A DNA stretch of 19,089 nucleotides from JBGPYM01 sp041493205. Its GTDB lineage: Bacteria > Bacteroidota > Ignavibacteria > UBA10030 > UBA6906. Both the position numbers and the translations under genes were made by a program. Numbering within the stretch: position 1 is the first letter of the stretch; every line of letters starts with the position of its first letter. The notes beneath the pieces are model-generated. The model was given only the letters and a program-made list of their open reading frames with translations, did not search any database and was not told where the DNA came from. Location: assembly GCA_041493205.1 (NCBI GenBank), contig JBGPYM010000029.1, forward strand, positions 1-19,089, written 5' to 3'. This document shows, one piece after another, positions 8,247-16,666 of the stretch.

Positions 8247-9296
8247 ATGAGTGATCTCTTCGGCACCACAAAAGATGGACAGGAAGTCCGCTCGTTCAGA
8301 CTTGTCAACCGGAACGGCATGGAGGCGCGTATCATCGCGTATGGCGCGATTATTGCCTCCCTCCGTGTTCCGGACAGGACCGGTGCATTGGACGACGTCG
8401 TTCTCGGCTATGATACGCTGGCGGGCTACTGCGGCGACAAAACATACCAAGGTGCTATTATTGGCCGTTGCGCCAACAGGATCTCTGGCGCGGCCTTTAC
8501 ACTCCGCGGCCGACGCTACGCACTGGCGGCGAATAATGGCGCGAACCACCTCCACGGAGGCCTCCGGGGTTTCGATAAGGTGGTCTGGAAGGTGGATGAG
8601 CGGGCCGGAGAACAGGGACGATCCGTGACATTGCGGCACCGGAGTCCAGATGGCGACGAAGGGTACCCCGGAACGCTCGACGTGCAAGTCGTCTATTCTC
8701 TGAGCGAAGAGAACGACCTCTTTATAGAATACGCCGCCTCGACCGATAAGCCCACCTTAGTCAATCTGACGAACCACGCGTATTTCAATCTCGCAGGAGC
8801 AGGAAAGGGAGACATCCTGGGGCATGAGCTCTTCGTGGATGCCGATAAGTTCCTGCCGGGAAACCGCGACCTGATTCCGACAGGCAAGGTCCTCCGGGTC
8901 AAGGGCACTCCCATGGATTTTACCACACCGGTTATGATCGGCGCACGGATCAACGCCGACGACGAACAGATCCGCCTGGCAGGCGGGTACGACCAGAACT
9001 GGATCCTGAACCCGACGAAGAAAGAACTTCGCATTGCGGCCGTACTGCATCATCGCCCTTCAGGCAGGTTTATGGGTGTGTTCACCACCGAGCCTGGACT
9101 GCAGGTCTATACCGGCAACTTTCTGGATGGCTCCGCCATCGGCAAAGGGGGGACGCCCCTCGGGTACCGGCAAGGTCTGTGCCTTGAAACGCAGCACTTT
9201 CCCGATTCACCGAACAGGCCCGAATTCCCTTCCATTGTTCTTGAGCCGCGCAGGGAACTGCAATCCACTACCGTATACCGTTTCACCACCCGGTAG
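8247..9296 (+). CDS. galM: Aldose 1-epimerase (mutarotase)
   Basis: 349 residues from the ATG at 8247, which matches the usual family start (FGTTKDGQEV). The frame is open back to a GTG at 8175, and GAGGAGG at 8209-8215 is too far from 8247 to be its ribosome-binding site, so the start is not certain. Conserved GalM motifs are present: GRCANRI at 73-79, NHLHGG at 100-105 (H103), LTNHAYFNL at 174-182 with the catalytic acid H177, GGYDQNW at 246-252 (D249), and ETQHFPDSPN at 314-323 with the catalytic base E314. No signal peptide is visible, so it probably acts in the cytoplasm, interconverting alpha and beta anomers of aldoses such as galactose or glucose. It fits next to glycosidases that release sugars. 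A long-form palindromic repeat begins 7 bp after the TAG stop. Confidence 0.92.
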   Translation: MSDLFGTTKDGQEVRSFRLVNRNGMEARIIAYGAIIASLRVPDRTGALDDVVLGYDTLAGYCGDKTYQGAIIGRCANRISGAAFTLRGRRYALAANNGANHLHGGLRGFDKVVWKVDERAGEQGRSVTLRHRSPDGDEGYPGTLDVQVVYSLSEENDLFIEYAASTDKPTLVNLTNHAYFNLAGAGKGDILGHELFVDADKFLPGNRDLIPTGKVLRVKGTPMDFTTPVMIGARINADDEQIRLAGGYDQNWILNPTKKELRIAAVLHHRPSGRFMGVFTTEPGLQVYTGNFLDGSAIGKGGTPLGYRQGLCLETQHFPDSPNRPEFPSIVLEPRRELQSTTVYRFTTR

Positions 9297-9303
9297 ACAG
9301 TTC

Positions 9304-9368
9304 GTAGTAGCACGGGCGCGCTTTCTGCGTCCCGCCGGAGGCGGGACGGCCGCCCGTGGCTTTTTCTT
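9304..9368 (+). repeat. Long-form palindromic repeat, copy F (best-preserved long copy)
   Basis: GTAGTAG is followed by the outer arm CACGGGCG, a CGCTTTCTGC spacer, a perfect inner hairpin GTCCCGCC-GGA-GGCGGGAC, the outer arm CGCCCGTG and tail GCTTTTTCTT. Both stems are perfect. It lies between galM and the GH127 gene and could terminate galM transcripts. Confidence 0.88.
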
Positions 9369-9420
9369 GGGTCCGACCCGATGGGCCGCCCACGCAGGAA
9401 TTCATAAAGGAATGAACCCT

Positions 9421-11727
9421 ATGCGTCTCTGGATTCTCCTTCTCTGCGGAAGCATCGCGTCCGCTCAAACCCCCGCTCCGCCCCGCATCGTGCCGTTTGA
9501 CCTCAGAAATGTCCGCCTTCTTCCGGGTCCGTTTCTCCATGCAATGGAAAAAGACCGGGCGTATCTCCTCTCCCTCAAACCCGCAAGATTGCTTGCACGC
9601 TGCCGCCAGGAAGCAGGGCTCGTCCCGCAAGATTCCTCGTACGGCGGGTGGGAGCGTGAAGGTCTGTCGTCGCATTTCGTGGGGCACTACCTCTCTGCCT
9701 GCGCGCTGGAGTTCCGTGCGACGGGCGACAGCGTGTTCCTTCGGCGCGTGCATGAGATTGTGAACGGACTGGCCGAGTGCCAGGCCGCCAATGGCGACGG
9801 ATATGTCGGAGGGATGCCCGGCGGCAGGCGGGTGTTTGCTGAGGTGGCACACGGGGACATCCGCTCGAAGGGGTTCGACCTGAACGGACTCTGGTCCCCC
9901 TGGTACACGCTCCACAAGATCATGGCGGGACTGCGCGACGCATATTCCCTCTGCGGAAACGAAAAGGCGCTGAGGGTCCTCACCGGAATGGCGTCGTGGG
10001 CCTGCAAGGTCACAGAGAACCTGGACGACGGACAATTTCAGAGGATGCTCCGGTGCGAATACGGCGGTATGAACGAAGTGCTTGCCGATGTCTCTGCACT
10101 GACGGGCGAGGGGAGATACCGTACGCTGGCGGAACGATTTACACGTGATTCGGTCCTGGCTCCGCTCGCCCGGCGGGAAGACCGGCTGCAGGGATTCCAT
10201 GGGAATACGATCATCCCGAAACTGATCGGGGCGGCCCGTCTCTTTGAGCTGACGGGCGACGAGCGGATGCAGGTGATGTCACGGTTTTTCTGGGAAACCG
10301 TCACCCGGAACCATACGTACGTCGCCGGGGGACACGGTGAAAATGAATACTTTGGTCCTCCGCGCATGCTCAGCGACCGGCTGAGCGAAAGCACCATGGA
10401 GACCTGCAATACCTACAATATGCTGAAGCTGACACGATTCCTTTTCGGGCAGCGGCCCGCAGCAGAGTATGCTGACTACTATGAGCGCGCACTCTACAAT
10501 CATATCCTTGCCTCCCAGAACCCTGACGATGGGATGGTCTGTTACTTCGTGCCCCTCGGATCGGGAACGTACAAGACCTACAGCACGCCCGAAGACGACT
10601 GTACGTGCTGTCTCGGGACAGGGATGGAAAATCATGTGAAGTATGGGGACGCAATTTACTTCCATGACCGGGATTCGCTCATTGTGAATCTCTTCATCGC
10701 CTCGGAGCTCACCTGGGCCGGGAAAGGGATTCGACTCAGACAGCGCACACGGTTTCCCGATGAGCCCGTCACAACCTTCGAGTTCGACTGTGCCGCGCCT
10801 GTCCGCGTCCCTGTCAGGATCCGGCATCCGTTCTGGGCGGATGGGGAGATCCGTGTGCTTGTGAACGGCGAACGGATCGCCACCGGAAGCCGGCCCGGAA
10901 GCTATTTCACGATAGACCGTATCTGGAAAACCGGCGACCGGGTGAAGGTCATACTCCCTATGTCCCTCCGGCTTGAGCCGATGCCGGACAATGCTCACCG
11001 TGCCGCGATCCTCTATGGTCCGCTCCTGCTGGCGGCGGACCTGGGTCCCATCGACACCTCTCCTGCCGTCCCCGTGCTGGTAAATAACCGACGGCCTCTC
11101 TCGGAATGGATCAAGCAGGTGGGCGACAGCCTCCTCTTCAGAACCATTGGCGTCGGCCGGCCCGCCGACATAGGGCTGATACCATTTTTCCGGATGCACC
11201 ACCGCCGTCATGCCGTCTACTTCGACATGTATACGGACGCAGAGTGGGCGGATCGCAGTAAGGAAATCCTCGCCCGGGAGGAGCAAACCAGGGATCTCGA
11301 AGCGCGAACGATTGACGTGATGCGTATAGGTGAAATGCAGCCCGAACGCGACCACAATCTTCAGGGGGAGAAGACTTCGGTGGGGGAGTACAGGGACCGG
11401 AAATGGCGTCTGGCCGTGGACAATGGATTCTTCTCATTCTTCCTGAAAGTCGACGGTAATTCGCCTTCGGATCTGGTGGTCACATACTGGGGGAGCGAAT
11501 CGGGAAAGAAGGAATTCGATATCTGCATCGACGGGGATCGCATTGCGACGCAGCTCCTTGAACGAATAAAGCCGGACGATTTTGCTGATGTCGAGTACGC
11601 GGTGCCGGACTCCCTGACCCGCGGAAAGGAGCGAGTGACGGTCAGTTTTGTCGCGCATCGGGGCACAACCGCAGGGCGTGTCTTCGGATGCAGAATGGTG
11701 CGCGGGGGGCCCGGCCGGGGCCGTTGA
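9421..11727 (+). CDS. Secreted glycoside hydrolase family 127 / DUF1680 (beta-L-arabinofuranosidase-like)
   Basis: 768 residues from the ATG at 9421, which has AGGA 9 bases upstream and begins a signal peptide (MRLWILLLCGSIASAQT). The ATG at 9412 would add three residues; the open frame extends back over galM but that part is not coding. An (alpha/alpha)-barrel domain carries WEREGLSSHFVGHYLSACAL (77-96), GFDLNGLWSPWYTLHKI (151-167) and YVAGGHGENEYF (300-311). METCNTYNMLKL (E327, C329) and CTCCLGTGMEN (C396, C397) correspond to the zinc-bound Glu and three Cys of the GH127 beta-L-arabinofuranosidase HypBA1, where the first Cys of the CC pair is the nucleophile. One of the Glu in GHGENEYF is the probable acid/base. 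Beta-sandwich domains follow, with a C-terminal jelly-roll of about 100 residues (WRLAVDNGFFSFF onward) as in secreted Bacteroidota homologs. The exact sugar is not readable. The gene ends 1 bp from the end of the facing dehydrogenase gene. Confidence 0.88.
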   Translation: MRLWILLLCGSIASAQTPAPPRIVPFDLRNVRLLPGPFLHAMEKDRAYLLSLKPARLLARCRQEAGLVPQDSSYGGWEREGLSSHFVGHYLSACALEFRATGDSVFLRRVHEIVNGLAECQAANGDGYVGGMPGGRRVFAEVAHGDIRSKGFDLNGLWSPWYTLHKIMAGLRDAYSLCGNEKALRVLTGMASWACKVTENLDDGQFQRMLRCEYGGMNEVLADVSALTGEGRYRTLAERFTRDSVLAPLARREDRLQGFHGNTIIPKLIGAARLFELTGDERMQVMSRFFWETVTRNHTYVAGGHGENEYFGPPRMLSDRLSESTMETCNTYNMLKLTRFLFGQRPAAEYADYYERALYNHILASQNPDDGMVCYFVPLGSGTYKTYSTPEDDCTCCLGTGMENHVKYGDAIYFHDRDSLIVNLFIASELTWAGKGIRLRQRTRFPDEPVTTFEFDCAAPVRVPVRIRHPFWADGEIRVLVNGERIATGSRPGSYFTIDRIWKTGDRVKVILPMSLRLEPMPDNAHRAAILYGPLLLAADLGPIDTSPAVPVLVNNRRPLSEWIKQVGDSLLFRTIGVGRPADIGLIPFFRMHHRRHAVYFDMYTDAEWADRSKEILAREEQTRDLEARTIDVMRIGEMQPERDHNLQGEKTSVGEYRDRKWRLAVDNGFFSFFLKVDGNSPSDLVVTYWGSESGKKEFDICIDGDRIATQLLERIKPDDFADVEYAVPDSLTRGKERVTVSFVAHRGTTAGRVFGCRMVRGGPGRGR

Positions 11728-11728
11728 G

Positions 11729-12681
11729 CTATGTTACGATGTTTCTTTCTTTCCCTGCAAGAAACGCCCTGACATTCTCCGCCGCCTCCTGCAGGAGCCG
11801 CGTACGGGCGGCGACGGTCGCCCAGGCGAGATGCGGAGTGATGAAACAGTTCTTCGCGTGCAGGAGGGGATTGTCCCGCCGCGGCGGCTCCTCCGAAAGC
11901 ACGTCCAGACCCGCCCCCGCTATCCTCCCCTCGTTGAGCGCCTCGGCCAGTGCGGCTTCGTCCACCAGCGGCCCCCTGCTTGTGTTGATCAGGTAGGCCG
12001 TAGGCTTCATCAACGCCAGCCGCTCACGGTTGACCAACCCCTCCGTCGCCGGCGTCAGCGGGCAATGGAGAGTGAGCACGTCGCTTTGTGCAAAGACTTC
12101 CGCGAGGGATGCCCGGTGCACGCCGGGAGCCGGTTCGTCATGTGAAGGGTCCCGTGTCGCGATAACCTCCATCCCGAACGCCCGCGCCGCCTCCGCAACC
12201 GCCCTGCCGATCCTCCCGAGCCCTACGATCCCCATTGTTCGACCGCTCAACTCCACCAGGGGGAAATCGTGGAACGAGAAGTCCGCCGATTCCGACCACC
12301 GGCCCTGCCGGACTGCGTCGATGTGATGACCCATGTTGTGCGTCAGCATGAACAGGTGGGCGAATACCGTCTGCGCCACCGACATCGTGGCGTACGAGGG
12401 TACGTTGGTGACCAGGATTCCCCGCTCCCGCGCGGCGTGGACGTCGACAATATTGTAGCCGGTTGCCAGAACGCCGATGTAGCGCAGTGCGGGAAGTGCG
12501 CCGATCGTCGCGGCGTCGAGCGGGGTCTTGTTGGTGAGAACGATCGGGGCATCGAGCGACCGTTTGACGATGAGGCAGGGGGAGTCCTCTCGTGGACGGT
12601 CAACTCGCCGAGTGCCGACAGCGGGTCCCACCGGAGGTCTCCCGGGTTGATGGTATATCCGTCAAGGACGACGATGCGCAT
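11729..12681 (-). CDS. D-2-hydroxyacid dehydrogenase (glycerate dehydrogenase/hydroxypyruvate reductase type), frameshifted
   Basis: The family-typical N-terminus MRIVVLDGYTINPGDLRWDP begins at the ATG at 12681, preceded by GGAGG, in one frame. The rest, from LIVKRSLDAPIVLTNKTPLD to the TAG at 11729-11731, is in another. One extra base in the G5 tract at 12578-12582 (CCCCC on the coding strand) would join the two as ERTPPCLIVKRS with no other change. The downstream part is intact: GLGRIG Rossmann motif, catalytic Arg in NTSRGPLVDE, Glu in SEEPP and His in TPHLAWAT. The HLAWAT form is usual for glycerate dehydrogenase/hydroxypyruvate reductase. It would reduce hydroxypyruvate or a related 2-oxoacid with NAD(P)H in the cytoplasm. 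As written, the reading frame is broken; a sequencing error in the homopolymer and a real mutation cannot be told apart here. The start lies 18 bp after the stop of the upstream gene, so the two probably share a transcript. Confidence 0.82.
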
Positions 12682-12699
12682 GGGCCTCCACGGTACGTT

Positions 12700-13812
12700 T
12701 CACCGGGCTGCAGGTGCCGGCGGTTGGTAGTCGATGGGCAGGAGCCGGGAAACCCGCTCGCGCGCCCATGCCCCGTTGTCAAGAACTGTGATGTAATGCG
12801 GGTCCAGGACACTCCCGCTGGCATCGAACATGACGTCTCCCCCCTGAAGCGTAATAATGCTGCTGCCGCTTGACCCGCTGGAGCGGTAATCGACGCGCGC
12901 ACACGCCGGAAACGACAGCCGGGCAAGGTCAGGGCCCACGTGCTGGAAAAATTCCGGCGCATCAGGCGGCTGATAGTGGCCGCGCCCCCTCCTCAACTCC
13001 TCCACGGTTCCATGATACACCGTAAATCCCTCCGGACGCGAGGTGCCGGCAAACAGGGACCGGAGGAAGTGAATCTTCGATCCGCGGTAGGCCTGCGCCC
13101 GGGTTTCCTCCCACCGGGACGCCTGCCCGTTATTCTCCGCGCGCAGGGGGGAGAACAGCACGAATTGGCGCGTCAGAAGTCCGCCACCTCGCTCGCTCCA
13201 GTGAAATTCCTCCAGATGGATCTGAAGCCGGTACCCGAGTGCCTTGTTGTCGATCCGGATGGTGCTGTCGGACCGGGCCGTGAGAATGTCCGGTCCACCT
13301 GTCCGCTCAAACTCGATCACGCCGGGATTGAGGAACACGCAGTCCGCTGCAATGTCGTCTGTTCCAAGAAACTGATCGCGGAACCTCGAGAGTTCCTCGC
13401 GCCAATCGTTGCGGGACGCCCCGGTGGCCTGCACCTCCTCCACCTGGATGATCCTCGCCCGCAAACGAAAATCGAGCAGGATGGTATCGGCGGTGCCGAA
13501 CCTCTCATGTTCAGCGTTCAGTTCGTAACCGACAAGTGATGCAACGACGTCAAACGACCCGCGGGGGATGCCGGCCAGGACGTACCTCCCCAGTGTGTCG
13601 GTCGATGTTCCCCGCGTTGTGCCGGCAAGGAAGACGTTTGCGAAGGCGAGCGGAGCATTCGTGACGGCGTCGACGACCCGCCCGCGGAGTACATGGGATC
13701 GGTCGGTATTTTGGAGCGGCGTTCCCGCCAGAACTGCTCCTGCAAGAAGAACGGTACTGATCGTGATCAGAAGTGGTCGTCCTGGGAAACGTAGGGGGGT
13801 GAGTGCACGCAT
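12700..13812 (-). CDS. Exported protein with a carboxypeptidase-regulatory-like domain
   Basis: 370 residues if started at the ATG at 13812, which begins a signal peptide (MRALTPLRFPGRPLLITISTVLLAGAVLAG). An ATG at 13836 and a GTG at 13887 are in-frame alternatives, and none has a convincing ribosome-binding site. After the signal comes a beta-sandwich of about 85 residues: LRGRVVDAVTNAPLAFANVFLAGT, then STDTLGRYVLAGIPRGSFDVVASLVGYE. This is the carboxypeptidase-regulatory-like fold common at the N-terminus of Bacteroidota cell-envelope proteins. The remaining 250 or so residues are beta-rich and I recognise no catalytic motif. There is no TonB-dependent receptor barrel and no T9SS domain. 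The protein is likely periplasmic or cell-surface; its function is unknown. It is upstream of, and probably cotranscribed with, the dehydrogenase gene. Confidence 0.75.
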   Translation of the reverse strand: MRALTPLRFPGRPLLITISTVLLAGAVLAGTPLQNTDRSHVLRGRVVDAVTNAPLAFANVFLAGTTRGTSTDTLGRYVLAGIPRGSFDVVASLVGYELNAEHERFGTADTILLDFRLRARIIQVEEVQATGASRNDWREELSRFRDQFLGTDDIAADCVFLNPGVIEFERTGGPDILTARSDSTIRIDNKALGYRLQIHLEEFHWSERGGGLLTRQFVLFSPLRAENNGQASRWEETRAQAYRGSKIHFLRSLFAGTSRPEGFTVYHGTVEELRRGRGHYQPPDAPEFFQHVGPDLARLSFPACARVDYRSSGSSGSSIITLQGGDVMFDASGSVLDPHYITVLDNGAWARERVSRLLPIDYQPPAPAAR

Positions 13813-14244
13813 CAGAGTGTGGGGAGCGCCCGGCATAATCTGCGGAGAATAGTGGAGGGAATCAAAGTCCTCATCCCCTCGTCCCACCGGGATTTGTCCA
13901 ACCTGGGGTGGCCTGCCGTTCCTGTGTCAATATATACTCCCCTGAAATGCTGAACTCTTGACCAGGATCACGCGAAAACTGGTTCCCCTTATGTCTTTGA
14001 AATAGGTCATTTTTGATGTATTTTCTACATTCCGTGTAATCTCGAACCCCGAAATGTCGTAAGACACAGATAGTTAACACTTGATTTGCGTTCCGTCACA
14101 TCACTTTGCCAACGAATCCACTATACTTTGTCCATGATCAACGGGGGATACGACAAACAAGTTACTTATGTGCAAGAATCAGTCACTAATCCTGACAGCA
14201 GAGAATTTAATAAATCATATAAGATTACTTGTGGAGAGATTCCA
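13813..14244. other. AT-rich divergent intergenic region
   Basis: No convincing gene is present; the short open frames lack family similarity. It must hold divergent promoters for the carboxypeptidase-like gene (-) and the first large secreted protein (+). On the + strand TTGATG (14013-14018) and TGTAAT (14035-14040) are spaced 16 bp, and TTTG (14105-14108) is followed by TATACTTTG (14122-14130), loosely like Bacteroidota promoter elements. Neither is a strong match. The last 40 bp before the ATG at 14245 are very AT-rich and contain the ribosome-binding site GGAGAG. Confidence 0.5.
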
Positions 14245-16509
14245 ATGAAAAAGTTCGTTAACAACCTTGCAACCGCAGCGGTGCTCCTTCTTTTGGCGCT
14301 TGTTGCAAGCACCCCCGTCCACGCGCAGGCGCGGTTCCGGAGTCAGGCGAACGGTTCCTGGGGTTCTGCAGCGACGTGGCTCCTGGTCGCAGGATCCGAT
14401 GCCGACGGTATACCGGATGCAAATGATACCGTGGACGTCGTATCTCCCTACGCCGTAACACTGGCAGGTTCCAATGGTGATTGCGGTTTCCTCACTGTCG
14501 GTGCCGGTGGTGCAGTGACGCTCGGTGGCGCAGGCAATCTTCGCGTGAATGCAAACCCTGGCTCGGCGGTCATCAACGGTACGGTGACTCTTTCGAGCTC
14601 AGGCTCCCTGAATGAAGCAGGAAGCGCCGGGACACGGTCCTTCTCCATGGGTGCGGGTTCACGGCTGACCATCAGCGGTTCCGCCGCCTTCCCGTCCTTC
14701 GACAGCTACGCACTCGATCCGGCAAGCACCGTTGAGTTCACGCAAAACGGCAATCAGACCATCAAGGCTGGTGTCGTCTTTGGAAACCTCACGCTGAGCG
14801 GAAGCGGCACGAAAACAGTCGCGCCGATCGTCAGCGACACCACCTTTTATTCACTCGGTACGGTCACGATCGGAGCGGGCGTGACCTTCGACGTCTCGAC
14901 GAACATCCTCAAGGTGTACTTCCAGGGCGACGTGATCAACAACGGAACGCTCGATGCCTCTGTCGGCATCGTTATCGTCGAGTTCAGCGGTTCGCAGTTC
15001 GTCAACAACGGAACATTTCTTACAAGCACGACGCCGGGGTTTGGCTACACGCCCTCGGTCACGTTCAATAACACGACGGTCACGGGCTCGACCCCGCAGA
15101 ACTACTACGATCTGATTGTCAACGGACCTATGACGGCCGGAGGCAACCTGACCGTGACGCGGAACCTCATCATCATGGCGGGCGGGACGTTGAACGGCGG
15201 CAGCGGCTTCACGCACGTCGTGGGCGGCGACTGGACCAACAGCGGAACCTTTAACTACGGCACAAGCACGGTGACCTTCCAGGGGGCCGCCCTGCAGCAT
15301 GTCGGTGCCTCGACCTTCTATGCGGTGATCCTGAATAACGCAGCCGGGATCTCCCTGACAGGGGATGTGCAGATTGTCACGGGTGGGAGCATGACGCTCA
15401 CCTCGGGGAACGTTGCAACGGCGGGCCATATCCTGACCGTCAATGCTTCGGCTCCGACGGCGCTCGTGCTTGGTGCCAACAGCATCACCGGGACCGTGGC
15501 GCGTGCGATCGCGCCGGGCTCCACCGGGACCTACCAGTTCTTCGGCGCCAACGCCTACGTGATCCCTGGCGGGACAGGTAATCCGTCGATGATCACGGCG
15601 ACGGTCTATCCGAACACCAACCCGCCGAACCTGGGCGCAGGCGCCGATACCAACGTCATTGTGAAACGGTACTATACGATCAGCGGGACAGGCATCGGGG
15701 GCGGATTTTTCTATACGATGCGGCTCTCGTATGCGCAGTCGGAAGTGCGCGGCAACGAAGCGACCTATACCATGTGGGAGAACAGCGGCGCGGTCTGGGT
15801 GGATGTCGGTCTGTCCTCGGCCCCGGATACTGTCAACAATTTTGCGGAGCAGAGCGGTCTCACCGGGTTCTCCGATTGGACGCTTGCGGCCAATACGGGG
15901 GCATTGCCGATCCAGCTCGCCTCCTTCCAGGGCGCGGTGGTGGCCCATAGCTCGGACGTCCGCCTGACGTGGACGACGCTCTCGGAACTCAATAACTACG
16001 GTTTCTATATCCAGCGCAGCAGCGCGCCGTCATCGGGGTTCGTCGACTGTGCCGATAATTTTGTGCGCGGAAGCGGGACGTCCCTGACCCCGAAACAGTA
16101 CGCCTGGACGGAGAAGAACATGACGCCGGGAACGTACTACTACCGCCTGAAGCAGGCCGACCTGGACGGAAGTATCACGATGAGCGATCCGGTCAAGGTC
16201 GTGGTCGAGACGCCCACGGGCGTGGACAACGGCCGCGGACCGGAGGTGTTCGCACTCTCGCAGAACTACCCCAATCCGTTCAACCCGACGACACGGATAC
16301 AGTTCTCGGTGGAACAGACCGCTCATGCGACGCTGATCGTCTACAACATCCTCGGGGATCAGGTCGCGACGCTCTTCACGGGTACGGCCGAAGCCGGAAA
16401 GTCGTATACGGTCGCCTTTGACGGGAGCAACCTGGCAAACGGTGCGTATTTCTGCAGGCTCGTCAGCGGAGAGAAAACCGAACTGAAGAAGATGATCCTC
16501 CTGAAGTAG
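14245..16509 (+). CDS. Large secreted beta-helix-like protein with T9SS type A sorting domain
   Basis: 754 residues from the ATG at 14245, preceded by GGAGAG with 7 bases spacing, starting with a signal peptide (MKKFVNNLATAAVLLLLALVASTPVHAQ). The open frame upstream to 14086 is not needed. The mature part begins FRSQANGSWGSAATW, the common opening of secreted repeat proteins of this group. It continues as Gly/Thr/Asn/Val-rich strands (for example STVEFTQNGNQTI, NNGTLDASVGIVIVEF) consistent with a right-handed beta-helix. From about residue 553, LPIQLASFQGAVVAHSSDVRLTW begins the fibronectin-like linker domain often found before T9SS tails. Residues 669-754 are the T9SS type A domain (FALSQNYPNPFNPTTRIQF to KKMILLK), so the protein should cross the outer membrane through the T9SS and be released or anchored at the surface. 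Residues 329-511 are encoded by DNA almost identical to the next gene. The TAG stop lies within palindromic repeat copy G. No enzymatic motif was seen. Confidence 0.92.
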   Translation: MKKFVNNLATAAVLLLLALVASTPVHAQARFRSQANGSWGSAATWLLVAGSDADGIPDANDTVDVVSPYAVTLAGSNGDCGFLTVGAGGAVTLGGAGNLRVNANPGSAVINGTVTLSSSGSLNEAGSAGTRSFSMGAGSRLTISGSAAFPSFDSYALDPASTVEFTQNGNQTIKAGVVFGNLTLSGSGTKTVAPIVSDTTFYSLGTVTIGAGVTFDVSTNILKVYFQGDVINNGTLDASVGIVIVEFSGSQFVNNGTFLTSTTPGFGYTPSVTFNNTTVTGSTPQNYYDLIVNGPMTAGGNLTVTRNLIIMAGGTLNGGSGFTHVVGGDWTNSGTFNYGTSTVTFQGAALQHVGASTFYAVILNNAAGISLTGDVQIVTGGSMTLTSGNVATAGHILTVNASAPTALVLGANSITGTVARAIAPGSTGTYQFFGANAYVIPGGTGNPSMITATVYPNTNPPNLGAGADTNVIVKRYYTISGTGIGGGFFYTMRLSYAQSEVRGNEATYTMWENSGAVWVDVGLSSAPDTVNNFAEQSGLTGFSDWTLAANTGALPIQLASFQGAVVAHSSDVRLTWTTLSELNNYGFYIQRSSAPSSGFVDCADNFVRGSGTSLTPKQYAWTEKNMTPGTYYYRLKQADLDGSITMSDPVKVVVETPTGVDNGRGPEVFALSQNYPNPFNPTTRIQFSVEQTAHATLIVYNILGDQVATLFTGTAEAGKSYTVAFDGSNLANGAYFCRLVSGEKTELKKMILLK
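15227..15779 (+). repeat. Duplicated module, copy 1 (within first secreted protein)
   Basis: It aligns without gaps at a constant offset of 3310 bp to 18537-19089, with roughly 27 mismatches by eye (about 95% identity). Mismatches are concentrated at the left end; the last 100 bp or so are identical. It encodes GDWTNSGTFNYGTSTVTF through EATYTMW. Confidence 0.92.
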
Positions 16510-16538
16510 CACCGGCGTCCCCGCCGGTGGCTCTTCCT
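16506..16538 (+). repeat. Short-form palindromic repeat, copy G, supplying the stop codon
   Basis: GTAG, then CACCGGCG (16510-16517), loop TCCC and CGCCGGTG (16522-16529), then GCTCTTCCT. The TAG in its first four bases is the stop codon of the T9SS protein, directly after the usual KMILLK end. Its tail is a weak T-run; a stronger terminator follows. Confidence 0.85.
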
Positions 16539-16561
16539 ACAGCAATGGCATAAGTGAACAC

Positions 16562-16591
16562 AGCCCCCGCTAACCCCGGGGGCTTTTTTTT
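16562..16591 (+). terminator. Intrinsic terminator after the first secreted protein gene
   Basis: A perfect 8-bp stem AGCCCCCG (16562-16569) and CGGGGGCT (16577-16584) with a 7-base loop runs straight into eight T residues (16584-16591). This is the clearest Rho-independent terminator in the window and separates the two paralogous genes. Confidence 0.92.
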
Positions 16592-16666
16592 ATCCCCTTT
16601 TTTGTAATTCTGACACAGAACGCCTCATATCATACGACTTTTCGCTCAAATGTGCGTCCAGTCACA

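Noticed and set aside
9034..9420. Upstream extension of the GH127 reading frame over galM
   Set aside because: It is out-of-frame shadow of galM plus the palindromic repeat; the signal peptide starts at 9421.
10279..11355. Long minus-strand open frame opposite the GH127 gene
   Set aside because: The + strand has clear GH127 motifs in the same place, and the minus translation has no recognisable domain or start signal.
11700..11728. GGCCC/GGGCC inverted repeat at the end of the GH127 gene as a terminator
   Set aside because: It lies inside the coding region and is not followed by a T-run, so it is more likely GC-rich coding sequence.
13871..14080. Small minus-strand open frame in the divergent intergenic region
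   Set aside because: It has no ribosome-binding site and no recognisable domain, and it covers the likely promoter region.
14086..14244. In-frame upstream extension of the first T9SS protein
   Set aside because: It would put 53 non-hydrophobic residues before a perfect signal peptide; the ATG at 14245 has a proper ribosome-binding site, and the upstream sequence is AT-rich intergenic in character.
14851..15948. Long minus-strand open frame opposite the first T9SS protein
   Set aside because: It is the mirror of a GC-rich repetitive coding region, with Arg/His/Asp-rich translation and no family similarity; similar shadows occur opposite the second protein.
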